Shown: piece by piece, positions 1 to 7,238 of the stretch | Position numbering within the stretch: the first letter of the stretch is position 1 | How the letters are laid out: each line of letters starts with the position of its first letter | Assembly (NCBI GenBank): GCA_015492875.1 | Contig: WGEI01000317.1 | Location: 1-12,721 of the forward strand | DNA length: 12,721 nt | DNA from: Anaerolineae bacterium | GTDB lineage: Bacteria > Chloroflexota > Anaerolineae > Aggregatilineales > Phototrophicaceae | Direction of reading: 5' to 3' | Notes under the pieces: generated by a model | The model's database searches: none | Seen by the model: only the letters and a program-made list of their open reading frames with translations | What the model was told of the DNA's origin: nothing | Translations under genes and position numbers: made by a program

Positions 1-68
1 TTATAGCACGCCTTGGTGCCCCTTGTCTATAAAACGCCGCCTATTGATTTCAACAATTTGCACTAAAC

Positions 69-99
69 AAAAAAGCCGGATAACATGCCCGGCCTTTTT
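69..99 (-). terminator. Intrinsic terminator after the deoxynucleoside kinase
   Basis: Read on the minus strand, the stem GCCGG (93-89) pairs with CCGGC (79-75) across a 9-nt loop and is followed directly by six T residues (74-69). It lies about 20 nt beyond the kinase stop codon, so it closes the lipoprotein-kinase unit. The A/T runs on both sides could also support weaker termination on the plus strand. Confidence 0.8.
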
Positions 100-117
100 A
101 ACATACGTTGGTTTTGC

Positions 118-753
118 CTAAATTGGTTTTTGCTGTAACGCCGCCAGAATATCCTGTTTAATGTTGGCGAAGTCCGCTTCATTATGTTCAAAATCGATAT
201 TATCAATTTGGATACTCAATATAGGGCAAGCTGTCCAATCACCAATCCATTGCTCATAAAGCTCGTTGAGCCGCTCCAAATAATCACGGGAAATATCTTG
301 CTCAAAAGCGCGCCCCCGTAATTTGATGCGTTGGACAAGCGTTTCAACATTAGCGCGCAAGTAAACAATTAAATCCGGTGGTGGCAAAAACATGCTCACA
401 GCTTTATACAAACGGCGGTAGGCATCGTAATCACGGGGCGACATAATGCCTTGTTTTCCCAAATTGCGGGCGAAGATTTCCGCATCTTCATACACCGTTC
501 TATCTTGAACGACTGTGCCGGGATGGTCTAACAATTGGCGATGATGCTCAAGCCGTTTGCCCAAAAAGAATACCTGTGAATGAAAACTCCACCGTTCCAT
601 ATCTTGGTAAAAGTCCTCAAGATACGGATTTTCTGCATTGGCTTCATAAAATGGCTCCCAGCCAAAGGCATTTGCTAATTTACCCGTCAGGGTGCTCTTC
701 CCCGCTGCGATATTGCCCGCAATCGCGATAAAGTAGTTGGGTTGTGTTTCCAT
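118..753 (-). CDS. Deoxynucleoside kinase (dGK/dAK-type)
   Basis: This 211-residue cytosolic kinase phosphorylates deoxynucleosides (probably deoxyadenosine or deoxyguanosine) to their monophosphates for dNTP salvage. A P-loop GNIAAGKS sits at residues 13-20. The ENPYLEDFY segment (41-49) matches the substrate-binding helix region of bacterial dAK/dGK enzymes, with Q60 in FHSQ. The DR pair is D84-R85 in VVQDRTVYED, and an arginine-rich LID follows (RIKLRGRAFEQD, 142-153). Length is normal for the family. The ATG at 753 has AGGA (766-763) nine nt upstream. The gene starts 33 nt after the end of the lipoprotein gene, so the two are probably cotranscribed. Substrate preference cannot be read reliably from the sequence. 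Confidence 0.9.
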   Translation of the reverse strand: METQPNYFIAIAGNIAAGKSTLTGKLANAFGWEPFYEANAENPYLEDFYQDMERWSFHSQVFFLGKRLEHHRQLLDHPGTVVQDRTVYEDAEIFARNLGKQGIMSPRDYDAYRRLYKAVSMFLPPPDLIVYLRANVETLVQRIKLRGRAFEQDISRDYLERLNELYEQWIGDWTACPILSIQIDNIDFEHNEADFANIKQDILAALQQKPI

Positions 754-786
754 GTATTGAATTCCTTAATACTGTGATGAGTGCTT

Positions 787-1518
787 TTAACCTGCTGCGT
801 CGGTAATGGTGATATTGACACTCCCTAATGGCGCTTCTCGCCCATCAGATGGTGCAATGGCGTAAGCTCGTATTGTCGCTATGCCTATGTAACCCTTTGT
901 CTCTAGTTCAGCTTCCCACGGCATTTCATCCACATAAAATGGGTTGAACGCAGTGACAACTTCTTGGTCAATCACTTCGCCATCGGGGGTTTCAAGCGCC
1001 ACGACGAACGAATTCTCAAATACGCCAGAGGCTGTACCCTGCACGGTGAAGCTATCGCCGCCTAAGGTACTGCCAGATATTGGAAGTGTAATGCTGCCGA
1101 AAACCCCTTCTGGGCGATATGCCATGCCAGCAATGACAACAGAGCGTGATGCTAAAATTTGCTCGGTGTTACTGACAATCACCAAAGTTGCTTCAATAGG
1201 TTCGCCTTGATAGCCATGCTCTAAAGTTACTTGCCATGTGCCGTCACTTTCTGGCTGTATCTTGGCTTGAGCTATCAAATTATCATCCAAATCGAGAAGC
1301 TGTAAATTGAATGTTTCACCTTGCCAATCGCTCGTTTCGCCATCTACCCATAGCAATTCTGAATAGATGATTGAACCCTCCGCTGGATGAACAATCGACA
1401 CGTCGCCTATCAGCGGTTCTGTCGATGGAGTGCTATTGATTACAGGCGTCTCAGCAGTGCCGTTACAGGCGGCCAGAGACAACAATAAAGCCATCACAAC
1501 GCAAGCGAGGCGTCTCAT
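787..1518 (-). CDS. Secreted lipoprotein with Ig-like/Gmad2-like domain
   Basis: This is a 243-residue predicted lipoprotein: a short basic N-terminus (MRR), a hydrophobic core and a lipobox LAAC at residues 15-18 with C18 as the lipidated cysteine. Two beta-rich, Ig-like modules follow. The first is at about 38-130. The second, at about 142-240, carries the pattern ITLPISGSTLGGDSFTVQG with VFENSFVVALETPDG and PWEAELE, which resembles Gmad2, the Ig-like domain of bacterial spore germination proteins. No catalytic residues are evident, so it is probably a surface binding or adhesion module; ligand unknown. I chose the ATG at 1518 because GGAG (1529-1526) lies 7 nt upstream, whereas the in-frame TTG at 1524 is too close to it. 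It is first in a unit with the downstream kinase, without an obvious functional link. Confidence 0.75.
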   Translation of the reverse strand: MRRLACVVMALLLSLAACNGTAETPVINSTPSTEPLIGDVSIVHPAEGSIIYSELLWVDGETSDWQGETFNLQLLDLDDNLIAQAKIQPESDGTWQVTLEHGYQGEPIEATLVIVSNTEQILASRSVVIAGMAYRPEGVFGSITLPISGSTLGGDSFTVQGTASGVFENSFVVALETPDGEVIDQEVVTAFNPFYVDEMPWEAELETKGYIGIATIRAYAIAPSDGREAPLGSVNITITDAAG

Positions 1519-1658
1519 TAGCAAACTCCATCAAATAGGGGTTCGGGCGAAAATACTAAACACTGTTATACTGATATTGGTTGATTATGCAACCTTGAAG
1601 CCGCAAAGTGGCATAAATTACAACCGTATCGAAACGTTTGTTCTTTTAGGGGGCTGTT
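1519..1658. other. Divergent intergenic region, lipoprotein/TPR-Yip1
   Basis: This 140-bp spacer between two divergently oriented genes must hold promoters for both. A TATACT hexamer lies at 1567-1572 on plus and a small interrupted palindrome, GGTTG-N6-CAACC, at 1579-1594. I could not pair a convincing -35 with any -10 in either direction. The only firm elements are the two ribosome binding sites, GGAG at 1529-1526 (minus) and AGGGGG at 1648-1653 (plus). Confidence 0.4.
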
Positions 1659-2648
1659 ATGTCCGATGATATAAAACAATTACTTGAGGAAGGCGTAGCC
1701 GCTAGTCAATCTGGTGATAAAGAACGTGCTGCTGAATTACTCACCCAAGTTTTGAACCAAGACCCCGATAATGTGCAGGCCTTGTATTATTTGGCGTCTG
1801 TTCAAACCGACCCACATAAAAGTAAAGAGTACCTTGAAAAAGCTGCTGCCATTGCCCCTGACAACGAATCTGTGCAGAAAGCTTTGAAAAAGGTAACTGC
1901 CAAAATACAAGGGAAGTCTTCTGTGGAAGAGCGTGCACAAGAAGCACGGGCTAAAGCGAAAGAGCTTGCTGGAAAAGAATTTCAATCAGACTTGCTTGAT
2001 GCCATCCCCGATGCGCCTAAATCGGTGTCGATTGCTGGCCTCTTTGCCGCTGGCGTAGGTGTTTTTCGCCAAAGTTTAACGGCTTTTCTCACACGCGGTA
2101 GCAACATGGAAAATGCCGTCAAACATGCCAGTTGGTGGCGCTTTTGGGTAGCTGCGGTTACTGGCAGTTTGGCCTCAGCCGTTATCTTCTTCATCACTGA
2201 GCTTATTGGGCCACAACTCACTATATCGCGGTTGATCGTAGGGCTGGTTGGTCTGGTGCTGTCAACTATTATCGGTGCTGTAGCTGTTTATGTAGGCAGT
2301 TACTTCATCCGAGGTTGGCTCGGCAACCACAACGCCGAACTTGTTGATTATGCCTATGCCCTCGCTGTGCCATGGGTATTTGGCACAATTGCCAACGCGC
2401 TTGTTCTCTTCGTTGTCGATTTAGTTGGCAAAGCCAACATCCTTAGCTTGGTGGGTTTGATTGCCAGTGGCGTTATTGTCTGGCTGGTGATGAGTGCTCA
2501 GATTAAAGGGCTGAAAGCCGTTGGTGGCAGTTCTCGCCTCTGGCTCAATAGCATCGCCATGCTGATGACAACGGCCATTTTCTACATGTTGGTTGTGGGC
2601 ATCTATAACAGTATCATCTTATCACCCATTAGATTGGCATTTGGTTAA
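1659..2648 (+). CDS. TPR-Yip1 domain membrane protein
   Basis: The product has 329 residues and no known enzymatic function. The N-terminal part (about 6-75) reads as two TPR-like helical hairpins (GDKERAAELLTQVLNQDPDN and DPHKSKEYLEKAAAIAPDNE). A charged helical linker rich in Lys/Glu/Ala follows (75-110), then a hydrophobic C-terminal half with about five membrane segments: 161-181, 190-217, 231-254, 261-281 and 297-321. The membrane half resembles the Yip1 family, including the Y-A-Y-A-L-A-V-P motif at 231-238. There is no signal peptide, so the TPR part is expected to be cytoplasmic and to bind a partner. The start is well supported by AGGGGG at 1648-1653, 5 nt before the ATG. It stands alone as a monocistronic unit, followed by a terminator-like hairpin. 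The exact role is unknown. Confidence 0.75.
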   Translation: MSDDIKQLLEEGVAASQSGDKERAAELLTQVLNQDPDNVQALYYLASVQTDPHKSKEYLEKAAAIAPDNESVQKALKKVTAKIQGKSSVEERAQEARAKAKELAGKEFQSDLLDAIPDAPKSVSIAGLFAAGVGVFRQSLTAFLTRGSNMENAVKHASWWRFWVAAVTGSLASAVIFFITELIGPQLTISRLIVGLVGLVLSTIIGAVAVYVGSYFIRGWLGNHNAELVDYAYALAVPWVFGTIANALVLFVVDLVGKANILSLVGLIASGVIVWLVMSAQIKGLKAVGGSSRLWLNSIAMLMTTAIFYMLVVGIYNSIILSPIRLAFG

Positions 2649-2672
2649 ACTATCTAGAATCCTTCATCATAT

Positions 2673-2705
2673 AAACCGCTCGGCTTCACAGTGTCGGGCG
2701 GTTTT
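2673..2705 (+). terminator. Terminator of the TPR-Yip1 gene
   Basis: A 10-bp stem pairs AAACCGCTCG (2673-2682) with CGGGCGGTTT (2695-2704), including one G-T wobble, around a 12-nt loop. It is followed by TTCGTT, giving a short imperfect T tract. It lies 25 nt after the TPR-Yip1 stop codon. The candidate -35 of the next gene lies within its loop. Confidence 0.6.
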
Positions 2706-2714
2706 CGTTATACT
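2685..2714 (+). promoter_or_regulatory. Candidate sigma-70-type promoter for the CGL gene
   Basis: TTCACA (2685-2690) and TATACT (2709-2714) are separated by 18 bp, each one mismatch from the consensus hexamer. Transcription would start near 2721, about 30 nt before the GTG start at 2753. The -35 sits in the loop of the preceding gene's terminator hairpin, so the two signals are interleaved. Confidence 0.45.
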
Positions 2715-2752
2715 GTGGGCGCTGATTGCCACTTAGAAAAGGAACGCATATT

Positions 2753-3886
2753 GTGAGCGATTATCACTTCGACACGCTGACCATCCACGCTGGGCAAGAA
2801 CCCGACCCCACAACTGGCGCGATTATGCCGCCAATTTACCAAACTTCAACCTATGTGCAACCTGCGCCAGCAGAACATAAAGGTTATGAATATAGCCGCA
2901 CCGATAATCCAACACGCACTGCGTTGCAAGATTGTTTTGCCGCCTTAGAAGGGGCGAAGTATGGCCTTGCCTTTGCCAGCGGTATGGCGACAACCGATAC
3001 GATTTTGCGCCTGCTCAAACCCGGCGACCATGTGGTTGTTGGCAATGATGTTTATGGCGGCACATACCGCCTTTTTGAACGTGTCTATGCCCGTTATGGT
3101 CTGCATTTTAGCTGGGTTGATTTGACCGATTTAGATGCTGTAAAAGCGGCTTTCACGCCCCAAACACGCCTCCTTTGGCTAGAAACTCCGACAAACCCAT
3201 ATCTTGCGTTGGCCGATATTGAGGCATTGGCGCAACTAGCACCGGATGGTGTCATTGTTGCAGTAGATAACACTTTTGCCAGCCCTGCGCTGCAGCAACC
3301 GCTTAAATTAGGCGCGCATATCGTCATGCATAGCGCTACGAAATATCTTGGCGGCCATAGCGATGTTGTCGGCGGAATTTTAGCAACCAACGATGCGGAA
3401 CTTTATGAACAGCTCAAGTTTTTGCAAAACGCAGTGGGCGCTGTGCCAGCACCTCTAGACTGTTTCCTCGTTTTAAGGGGGATAAAAACCCTCAGCGTGC
3501 GTATGGAGCGCCATTGTGAAAACGCGATGAAAATCGCCCGCTTTTTAGAAGACCATCCCGCCGTCAAGCGCGTTTATTACCCCGGCCTAGAAAGCCATCC
3601 CCAGCATGAACTTGCTAAGCGTCAGATGCGCGCGTTTGGGGGTATGGTGAGCATTATTTTGGAAAATGAGGCAGTTGCTAAACTTATGGTTACCCGTACA
3701 AAGCTGTTTTCACTGGCAGAGAGTTTGGGTGGCGTAGAGAGCTTGATTGAGCACCCCTATAGCATGACTCATGCCAGCACCGCCGATAGTGACATCGCAG
3801 TAAACCCAGCGCTAGTGCGTTTAAGCGTGGGAATTGAGCATGTTGAGGATTTAATGGCTGACTTGCAGCAAGCACTTACTGATTAA
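2753..3886 (+). CDS. Cystathionine gamma-lyase/synthase (Cys/Met PLP enzyme)
   Basis: This 377-residue cytosolic PLP enzyme of the Cys/Met metabolism (fold type I) family most likely cleaves cystathionine to cysteine, 2-oxobutyrate and ammonia. Visible marks are YSRTDNPTR (47-55, phosphate and neighbour-subunit contacts), SGMAT (76-80), DNTF (172-175) and the Schiff-base lysine K197 in HSATKYLGGHSDVVGG. The C-terminal SLGGVESLIEHP motif is typical. Gamma-lyases and gamma-synthases share these motifs; the neighbouring cystathionine beta-synthase favours the lyase role. I chose the GTG at 2753 because AAAAGGA (2737-2743) precedes it by 9 nt and family members begin near this HFDTLTIHAGQ. An in-frame TTG at 2726 would add nine non-family residues and has no good ribosome binding site. 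Confidence 0.9.
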   Translation: MSDYHFDTLTIHAGQEPDPTTGAIMPPIYQTSTYVQPAPAEHKGYEYSRTDNPTRTALQDCFAALEGAKYGLAFASGMATTDTILRLLKPGDHVVVGNDVYGGTYRLFERVYARYGLHFSWVDLTDLDAVKAAFTPQTRLLWLETPTNPYLALADIEALAQLAPDGVIVAVDNTFASPALQQPLKLGAHIVMHSATKYLGGHSDVVGGILATNDAELYEQLKFLQNAVGAVPAPLDCFLVLRGIKTLSVRMERHCENAMKIARFLEDHPAVKRVYYPGLESHPQHELAKRQMRAFGGMVSIILENEAVAKLMVTRTKLFSLAESLGGVESLIEHPYSMTHASTADSDIAVNPALVRLSVGIEHVEDLMADLQQALTD

Positions 3887-3893
3887 GTGATTG

Positions 3894-3920
3894 GGGGCGT
3901 GCCATTTAGCGCCCCTTTTT
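3894..3920 (+). terminator. Terminator of the CGL gene
   Basis: The stem GGGGCG (3894-3899) pairs with CGCCCC (3910-3915), extendable by a T-G pair, and is followed by five T residues (3916-3920). The loop contains the rluE stop codon (3906-3908, minus) and the T tract encodes the C-terminal lysines of RluE, so the plus-strand terminator lies across the 3' end of the convergent gene. No T run follows the stem on the minus strand. Confidence 0.8.
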
Positions 3921-4499
3921 GATATATTTTTGTAACTGTTCAATATCTCTTGAGGACACATATTCCCATTTACCAGGGGCTAACCCATCAAGCGTGATAT
4001 TGCCAATCCGCACCCGTACTAGTCTCAACGTTGGGTGACCAACAGCTGCTGTCATGCGGCGCACCTGCCGATTTTTCCCTTCGGTAAGCGTCATCTCTAG
4101 CCAGCAGTCGGGTACATTTTTGCGGTATCGTATGGGCACAGGGCGTGGGGGCAAGCTTGGAGGCTGTGGTAATAAACGCACTTTTGCCGGTCGGGTTTTA
4201 TATCCCTTGATAACCACCCCCTTGCGCAGTTGTTCTAACGCTTTTTCATCGGGGATACGCTCAACCTGAACCCAATATGTGCGTGGATGGGCATATTTAG
4301 GGTCAGTTAATTGGTGGCTCAGAGTGCCGCTATTTGTCAACAACAGCAGCCCTTCACTGTCTTTATCCAGCCGCCCAGCAGCGTATATATCAGCTATTGG
4401 GATATAATCCGCAAGCGTAGGACGCCCTTCGGCATCGGTGAACTTTGTCAAAACACCGAAGGGCTTCCAAAAGCGGATGAGCTTGATTTTTGGCTTCAT
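3906..4499 (-). CDS. rluE: 23S rRNA pseudouridine synthase, RluE-type
   Basis: This 197-residue enzyme of the RsuA/RluB/E/F family isomerises a uridine in 23S rRNA; the E. coli RluE site is U2457 in the peptidyl transferase region. The catalytic aspartate is D45 in AAGRLDKDSEGLLLLTN. Further family blocks are KPFGVLTKFTD near the N-terminus and LTEGKNRQVRRMTAAVGHPTLRLVR towards the C-terminus (broken here only by reading, not in the protein). It starts directly with the catalytic fold and lacks the N-terminal S4 domain, as RluE does and RsuA, RluB and RluF do not. Its ATG overlaps the CBS stop codon in ATGA (4499-4496), so it should be translationally coupled to CBS. The 3' end lies inside the CGL terminator. 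The exact target uridine is inferred from family resemblance. Confidence 0.88.
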   Translation of the reverse strand: MKPKIKLIRFWKPFGVLTKFTDAEGRPTLADYIPIADIYAAGRLDKDSEGLLLLTNSGTLSHQLTDPKYAHPRTYWVQVERIPDEKALEQLRKGVVIKGYKTRPAKVRLLPQPPSLPPRPVPIRYRKNVPDCWLEMTLTEGKNRQVRRMTAAVGHPTLRLVRVRIGNITLDGLAPGKWEYVSSRDIEQLQKYIKKGR

Positions 4500-5962
4500 T
4501 CCATCGAGCGATTGGCCAGAAAGTCCAGCATATCAATTTTCGTGATGATGCCAACCACACGGCGGTCTTCACTGTTAGGGGCGTTTTCTGTGACAACAGC
4601 GATATTATGCGTACTGAAGACGCTCATAACAGTTTCGATAGGGGTTTCTGGCCGCAGGGTCGGTACGCCTGTCTGAATGACACCAGCATCGCCTAATGTG
4701 TCGCTTGCTGCTGTGCCCCCATTATTCAATAGGTAGTTAAGCAAGCTCACTTCAGTCACCAGCCCCAATAATTGGTCACGCTCGCCAACGACAGGCAGCT
4801 GTGAATAGTCATGTGCCTTCATCTTCTCTATAGCATCGCCCACACTTTCATCATGACGAGCGATAACAAGCTCATGTCGTGTTTTCCGCTCTAACACCGA
4901 TGCAACAGTCAAATTATCCCATGAACTATCGAGGAAGCGATTCTCACGCATCCAGTTGTCATCAAATATCTTACTCAAGTAGCGCGAGCCGCTATCTGGC
5001 AAAAGCACAACCATGAGCTTATTGGGCGGCAAATCTCGTTCTGCGGCATACCGAATCGCGCCAGCTACTGCCGCACCGGATGAGCCGCCAGCAAAGATGC
5101 CTTCTTCACGCACTAGCCGCCGCGTCATCAACATCGATTCTTTATCATTGACGCGCACCATATCGTCAATCACATCGAAATCGTAATTAGACGGGATGAA
5201 ATCTTCGCCAATCCCTTCGGTTTTGTAGGCCTGCGCCTCCGACATTTTCCCATGATAGAAATAGTCATAGAGCACAGAGCCAGCAGGGTCGACGCCCACA
5301 ATCTGAATTTTGGGATTGACCTTCTTCAAGTAGCGCGCCACCCCTGTGATAGTGCCACCTGTGCCCATACCGGCAACAAATATATCAATTTGGCCAGCAG
5401 TTTGCCTCCAGATTTCTGGCCCTGTCGCTTCAAAATGGGCTTGGGGATTAATGGGGTTGTGATATTGATTGGCCAGAATGCTGTTAGGCGTCTCTTCCAC
5501 AATTTGCTGTGCCACACTGTAATAGCTGCGCGGGTCATCTGGCTCAACGTTTGTGGGGGTCACAACAACGCGCGCGCCATAAGCCCGTAGCACGCGGATT
5601 TTTTCCTCGCTCATTTTATCGGGCATGACGAAAACACATTTGTAGCCTTTGATGATGGCCGCAATCGCCAGCCCCACGCCCGTATTCCCCGATGTCGCTT
5701 CAACGATAGTGCCCCCGGGACGCAATTCTCCGCGTCGCTCAGCATCTTCAATAATCGCCAGACCAATACGGTCTTTCACACTACCGCCGGGGTTAAAATA
5801 CTCTACTTTTGCGGCTACTGTACAGCGCAAACCGCGTGTGACACGTGATAACCGCACTAAGGGCGTATTGCCCATAGTGCCGAGTATGTTTTCATAGATT
5901 TGCGGCTGTGCAGGTAAATCCGTATCTTGCGCCGCTACCGGTACATGTTCATTTTCAACCAT
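4496..5962 (-). CDS. Cystathionine beta-synthase with C-terminal CBS pair
   Basis: This 488-residue PLP enzyme condenses serine with homocysteine to cystathionine, the first step of reverse transsulfuration. The catalytic domain spans about 20-345: Schiff-base lysine K63 in FNPGGSVKDR, substrate loop TSGNTG (90-95), phosphate-binding GTGGT (200-204), and PDSGSRY (323-329). Two CBS domains follow (about 352-412 and 424-485), which in this family bind adenosyl ligands such as SAM and control activity. NQYHNPINPQAHFEATGPEI resembles eukaryotic CBS. The Cys/His N-terminal haem region of animal CBS is absent. AGGA (5971-5968) lies 5 nt before the ATG. The stop overlaps rluE by ATGA. An O-acetylserine sulfhydrylase role is less likely given the CBS pair and the neighbouring gamma-lyase. 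Confidence 0.93.
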   Translation of the reverse strand: MVENEHVPVAAQDTDLPAQPQIYENILGTMGNTPLVRLSRVTRGLRCTVAAKVEYFNPGGSVKDRIGLAIIEDAERRGELRPGGTIVEATSGNTGVGLAIAAIIKGYKCVFVMPDKMSEEKIRVLRAYGARVVVTPTNVEPDDPRSYYSVAQQIVEETPNSILANQYHNPINPQAHFEATGPEIWRQTAGQIDIFVAGMGTGGTITGVARYLKKVNPKIQIVGVDPAGSVLYDYFYHGKMSEAQAYKTEGIGEDFIPSNYDFDVIDDMVRVNDKESMLMTRRLVREEGIFAGGSSGAAVAGAIRYAAERDLPPNKLMVVLLPDSGSRYLSKIFDDNWMRENRFLDSSWDNLTVASVLERKTRHELVIARHDESVGDAIEKMKAHDYSQLPVVGERDQLLGLVTEVSLLNYLLNNGGTAASDTLGDAGVIQTGVPTLRPETPIETVMSVFSTHNIAVVTENAPNSEDRRVVGIITKIDMLDFLANRSME

Positions 5963-5999
5963 GTTTCATCCTGATTTGACAAACTACCCATTTTGCCTC

Positions 6000-6028
6000 A
6001 GTGTAACGGCCTCTGGGGTGTAATACAA
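6000..6028 (-). promoter_or_regulatory. Candidate promoter for CBS-rluE
   Basis: On the minus strand TTGTAT (6028-6023) and TACACT (6005-6000) are separated by 17 bp, each matching 4 of 6 consensus bases. A start near 5993 would give a leader of about 30 nt before the CBS ATG. The match is modest, and cotranscription from the aminotransferase gene upstream remains possible. Confidence 0.3.
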
Positions 6029-6057
6029 GTGGGGTTGGTTAATGTATACAGCCGTTA
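6004..6057. repeat. Long-range 7-bp inverted repeat between aminotransferase and CBS
   Basis: TAACGGC (6004-6010) and GCCGTTA (6051-6057) are exact inverted copies separated by 40 nt. The right arm contains the aminotransferase stop codon. No T run follows, so it is not a standard terminator. It may be chance or a weak end-of-transcript structure. Confidence 0.3.
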
Positions 6058-7227
6058 TGCTTTAAGTTTTGCCAACTTCTCTGCCGCAATTTCCAACGTT
6101 TCGTCATCTTTGCAAAAAGAGAAACGCGCTTGCTTACTGGCAATAGCGCCATGCTCTGGACTGAAAAATGCTGTCGGCGGTATACAGGCAACGCCAATTT
6201 CCTCGATGAGATAGCGCACAAAAGCCACATCATCCCCATCAAACACTTCGGAAAAGTCTGCCATAGCGAAATAAGTCCCCTTAGGCGCGCTCACTTTTAA
6301 GCCAGCGTTACTCAAACCATCCATAATCAGTTGGCGCTTATGGTCATAAAGCGCTTGATAATCTTCATAATATGAGCTACTCATGCCATAACGAAAGCCT
6401 GCCGCCACTGCCAGTTGGGTAGGGTGGTTCGTTGCAAAAGTGACGAATTGGTGCGCCCGCCAAACGCCTTGCACAAGGTCTGGATGCCCGTATACCCAAC
6501 CAATTTTCCAGCCAGTCATACCAAATGTTTTCCCCGCACTGCCGATTGTGACGGTGCGTTCGAACATATTAGGCAGGCTAGCTATGGGGATATGCTTAGC
6601 ATCATCAAAAATGAGATGCTCATAAACTTCATCAGAAATAACCAGCACATCATACTTAAGACACAACTCGGCGATGAGGCTCAACTCTTCATGGGTGAAA
6701 ACCCGCCCTGTTGGATTGTGTGGGGTATTGAGGATAATCGCCCGCGTTTTGGGGTTAAACGCCTTTTTAAGCTCATCAGGGTCAAAAGTCCATGCTGGCG
6801 GCCTTAACGGTACAAATACGGGTTTCGCGCCCGCCATCAGCACATTAGGAACGTAACTATCAAAAAATGGCTCAATAATAATCACCTCATCGCCAGCATC
6901 AACTAACCCCATAACCGATGAGAAGATGCCTTCAGTCGCGCCAGCCGTGACGATAACACCTTTTTCAGGGTCAACCGCTAAGTTATAGAAATACGCGGCA
7001 TGTTCGGCAATGGCTTGCCGCAATTCAAAAACGCCGAGGGCCGGTGCGTATTGATTGGCTTGGCCGCTGTTTAGCGCCTCAACCGCCGCTTGAATCAATT
7101 CTTGCGGTCCATCAAAATCCGGCCTGCCTTGCCCTAAGTTCGTCGCATTGTGTTGCTGTGCTAATGTGTTGATTTCAGTAAAAATGGTTGTGCCAAAAGG
7201 TTCTACCCGTTTTGCATATTTCGGCAT
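6055..7227 (-). CDS. Class I/II aminotransferase, methionine/kynurenine type
   Basis: This 390-residue cytosolic PLP aminotransferase (fold type I) resembles the kynurenine aminotransferase/glutamine transaminase K/YbdL group, whose members often use methionine, glutamine or aromatic amino acids with 2-oxo acids. Visible marks are NLGQGRPDFDGP near 30-41, NQYAPALG (58-65), TPHNPTG (168-174), SDEVYEHL (198-205) and the PLP lysine K233 in GSAGKTFGMTGWKIGW; a substrate-carboxylate arginine is in KQARFSF near the C-terminus. The ATG at 7227 is preceded by AGGGA (7240-7236), which overlaps the stop codon of rnhA, so the two genes form an operon with an 11-nt gap. With CBS and CGL next door, a role in methionine or ketomethylthiobutyrate exchange is plausible, but specificity is not proven. 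Confidence 0.87.
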   Translation of the reverse strand: MPKYAKRVEPFGTTIFTEINTLAQQHNATNLGQGRPDFDGPQELIQAAVEALNSGQANQYAPALGVFELRQAIAEHAAYFYNLAVDPEKGVIVTAGATEGIFSSVMGLVDAGDEVIIIEPFFDSYVPNVLMAGAKPVFVPLRPPAWTFDPDELKKAFNPKTRAIILNTPHNPTGRVFTHEELSLIAELCLKYDVLVISDEVYEHLIFDDAKHIPIASLPNMFERTVTIGSAGKTFGMTGWKIGWVYGHPDLVQGVWRAHQFVTFATNHPTQLAVAAGFRYGMSSSYYEDYQALYDHKRQLIMDGLSNAGLKVSAPKGTYFAMADFSEVFDGDDVAFVRYLIEEIGVACIPPTAFFSPEHGAIASKQARFSFCKDDETLEIAAEKLAKLKA

Positions 7228-7238
7228 CGTGTTATTCC

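Noticed and set aside
1..68. Possible gene fragment at the left edge
   Set aside because: No frame gives recognisable protein sequence and the stretch lies beyond a terminator; nothing can be supported there.
2726..2752. TTG start for the CGL gene
   Set aside because: No ribosome binding site at suitable distance and the added residues are not family-like; the GTG at 2753 has a good one.
2649..2752. SAM or other riboswitch upstream of the sulfur genes
   Set aside because: The leaders of CGL (about 30 nt from the candidate promoter) and CBS are too short and show only the terminator hairpin, with no riboswitch core.
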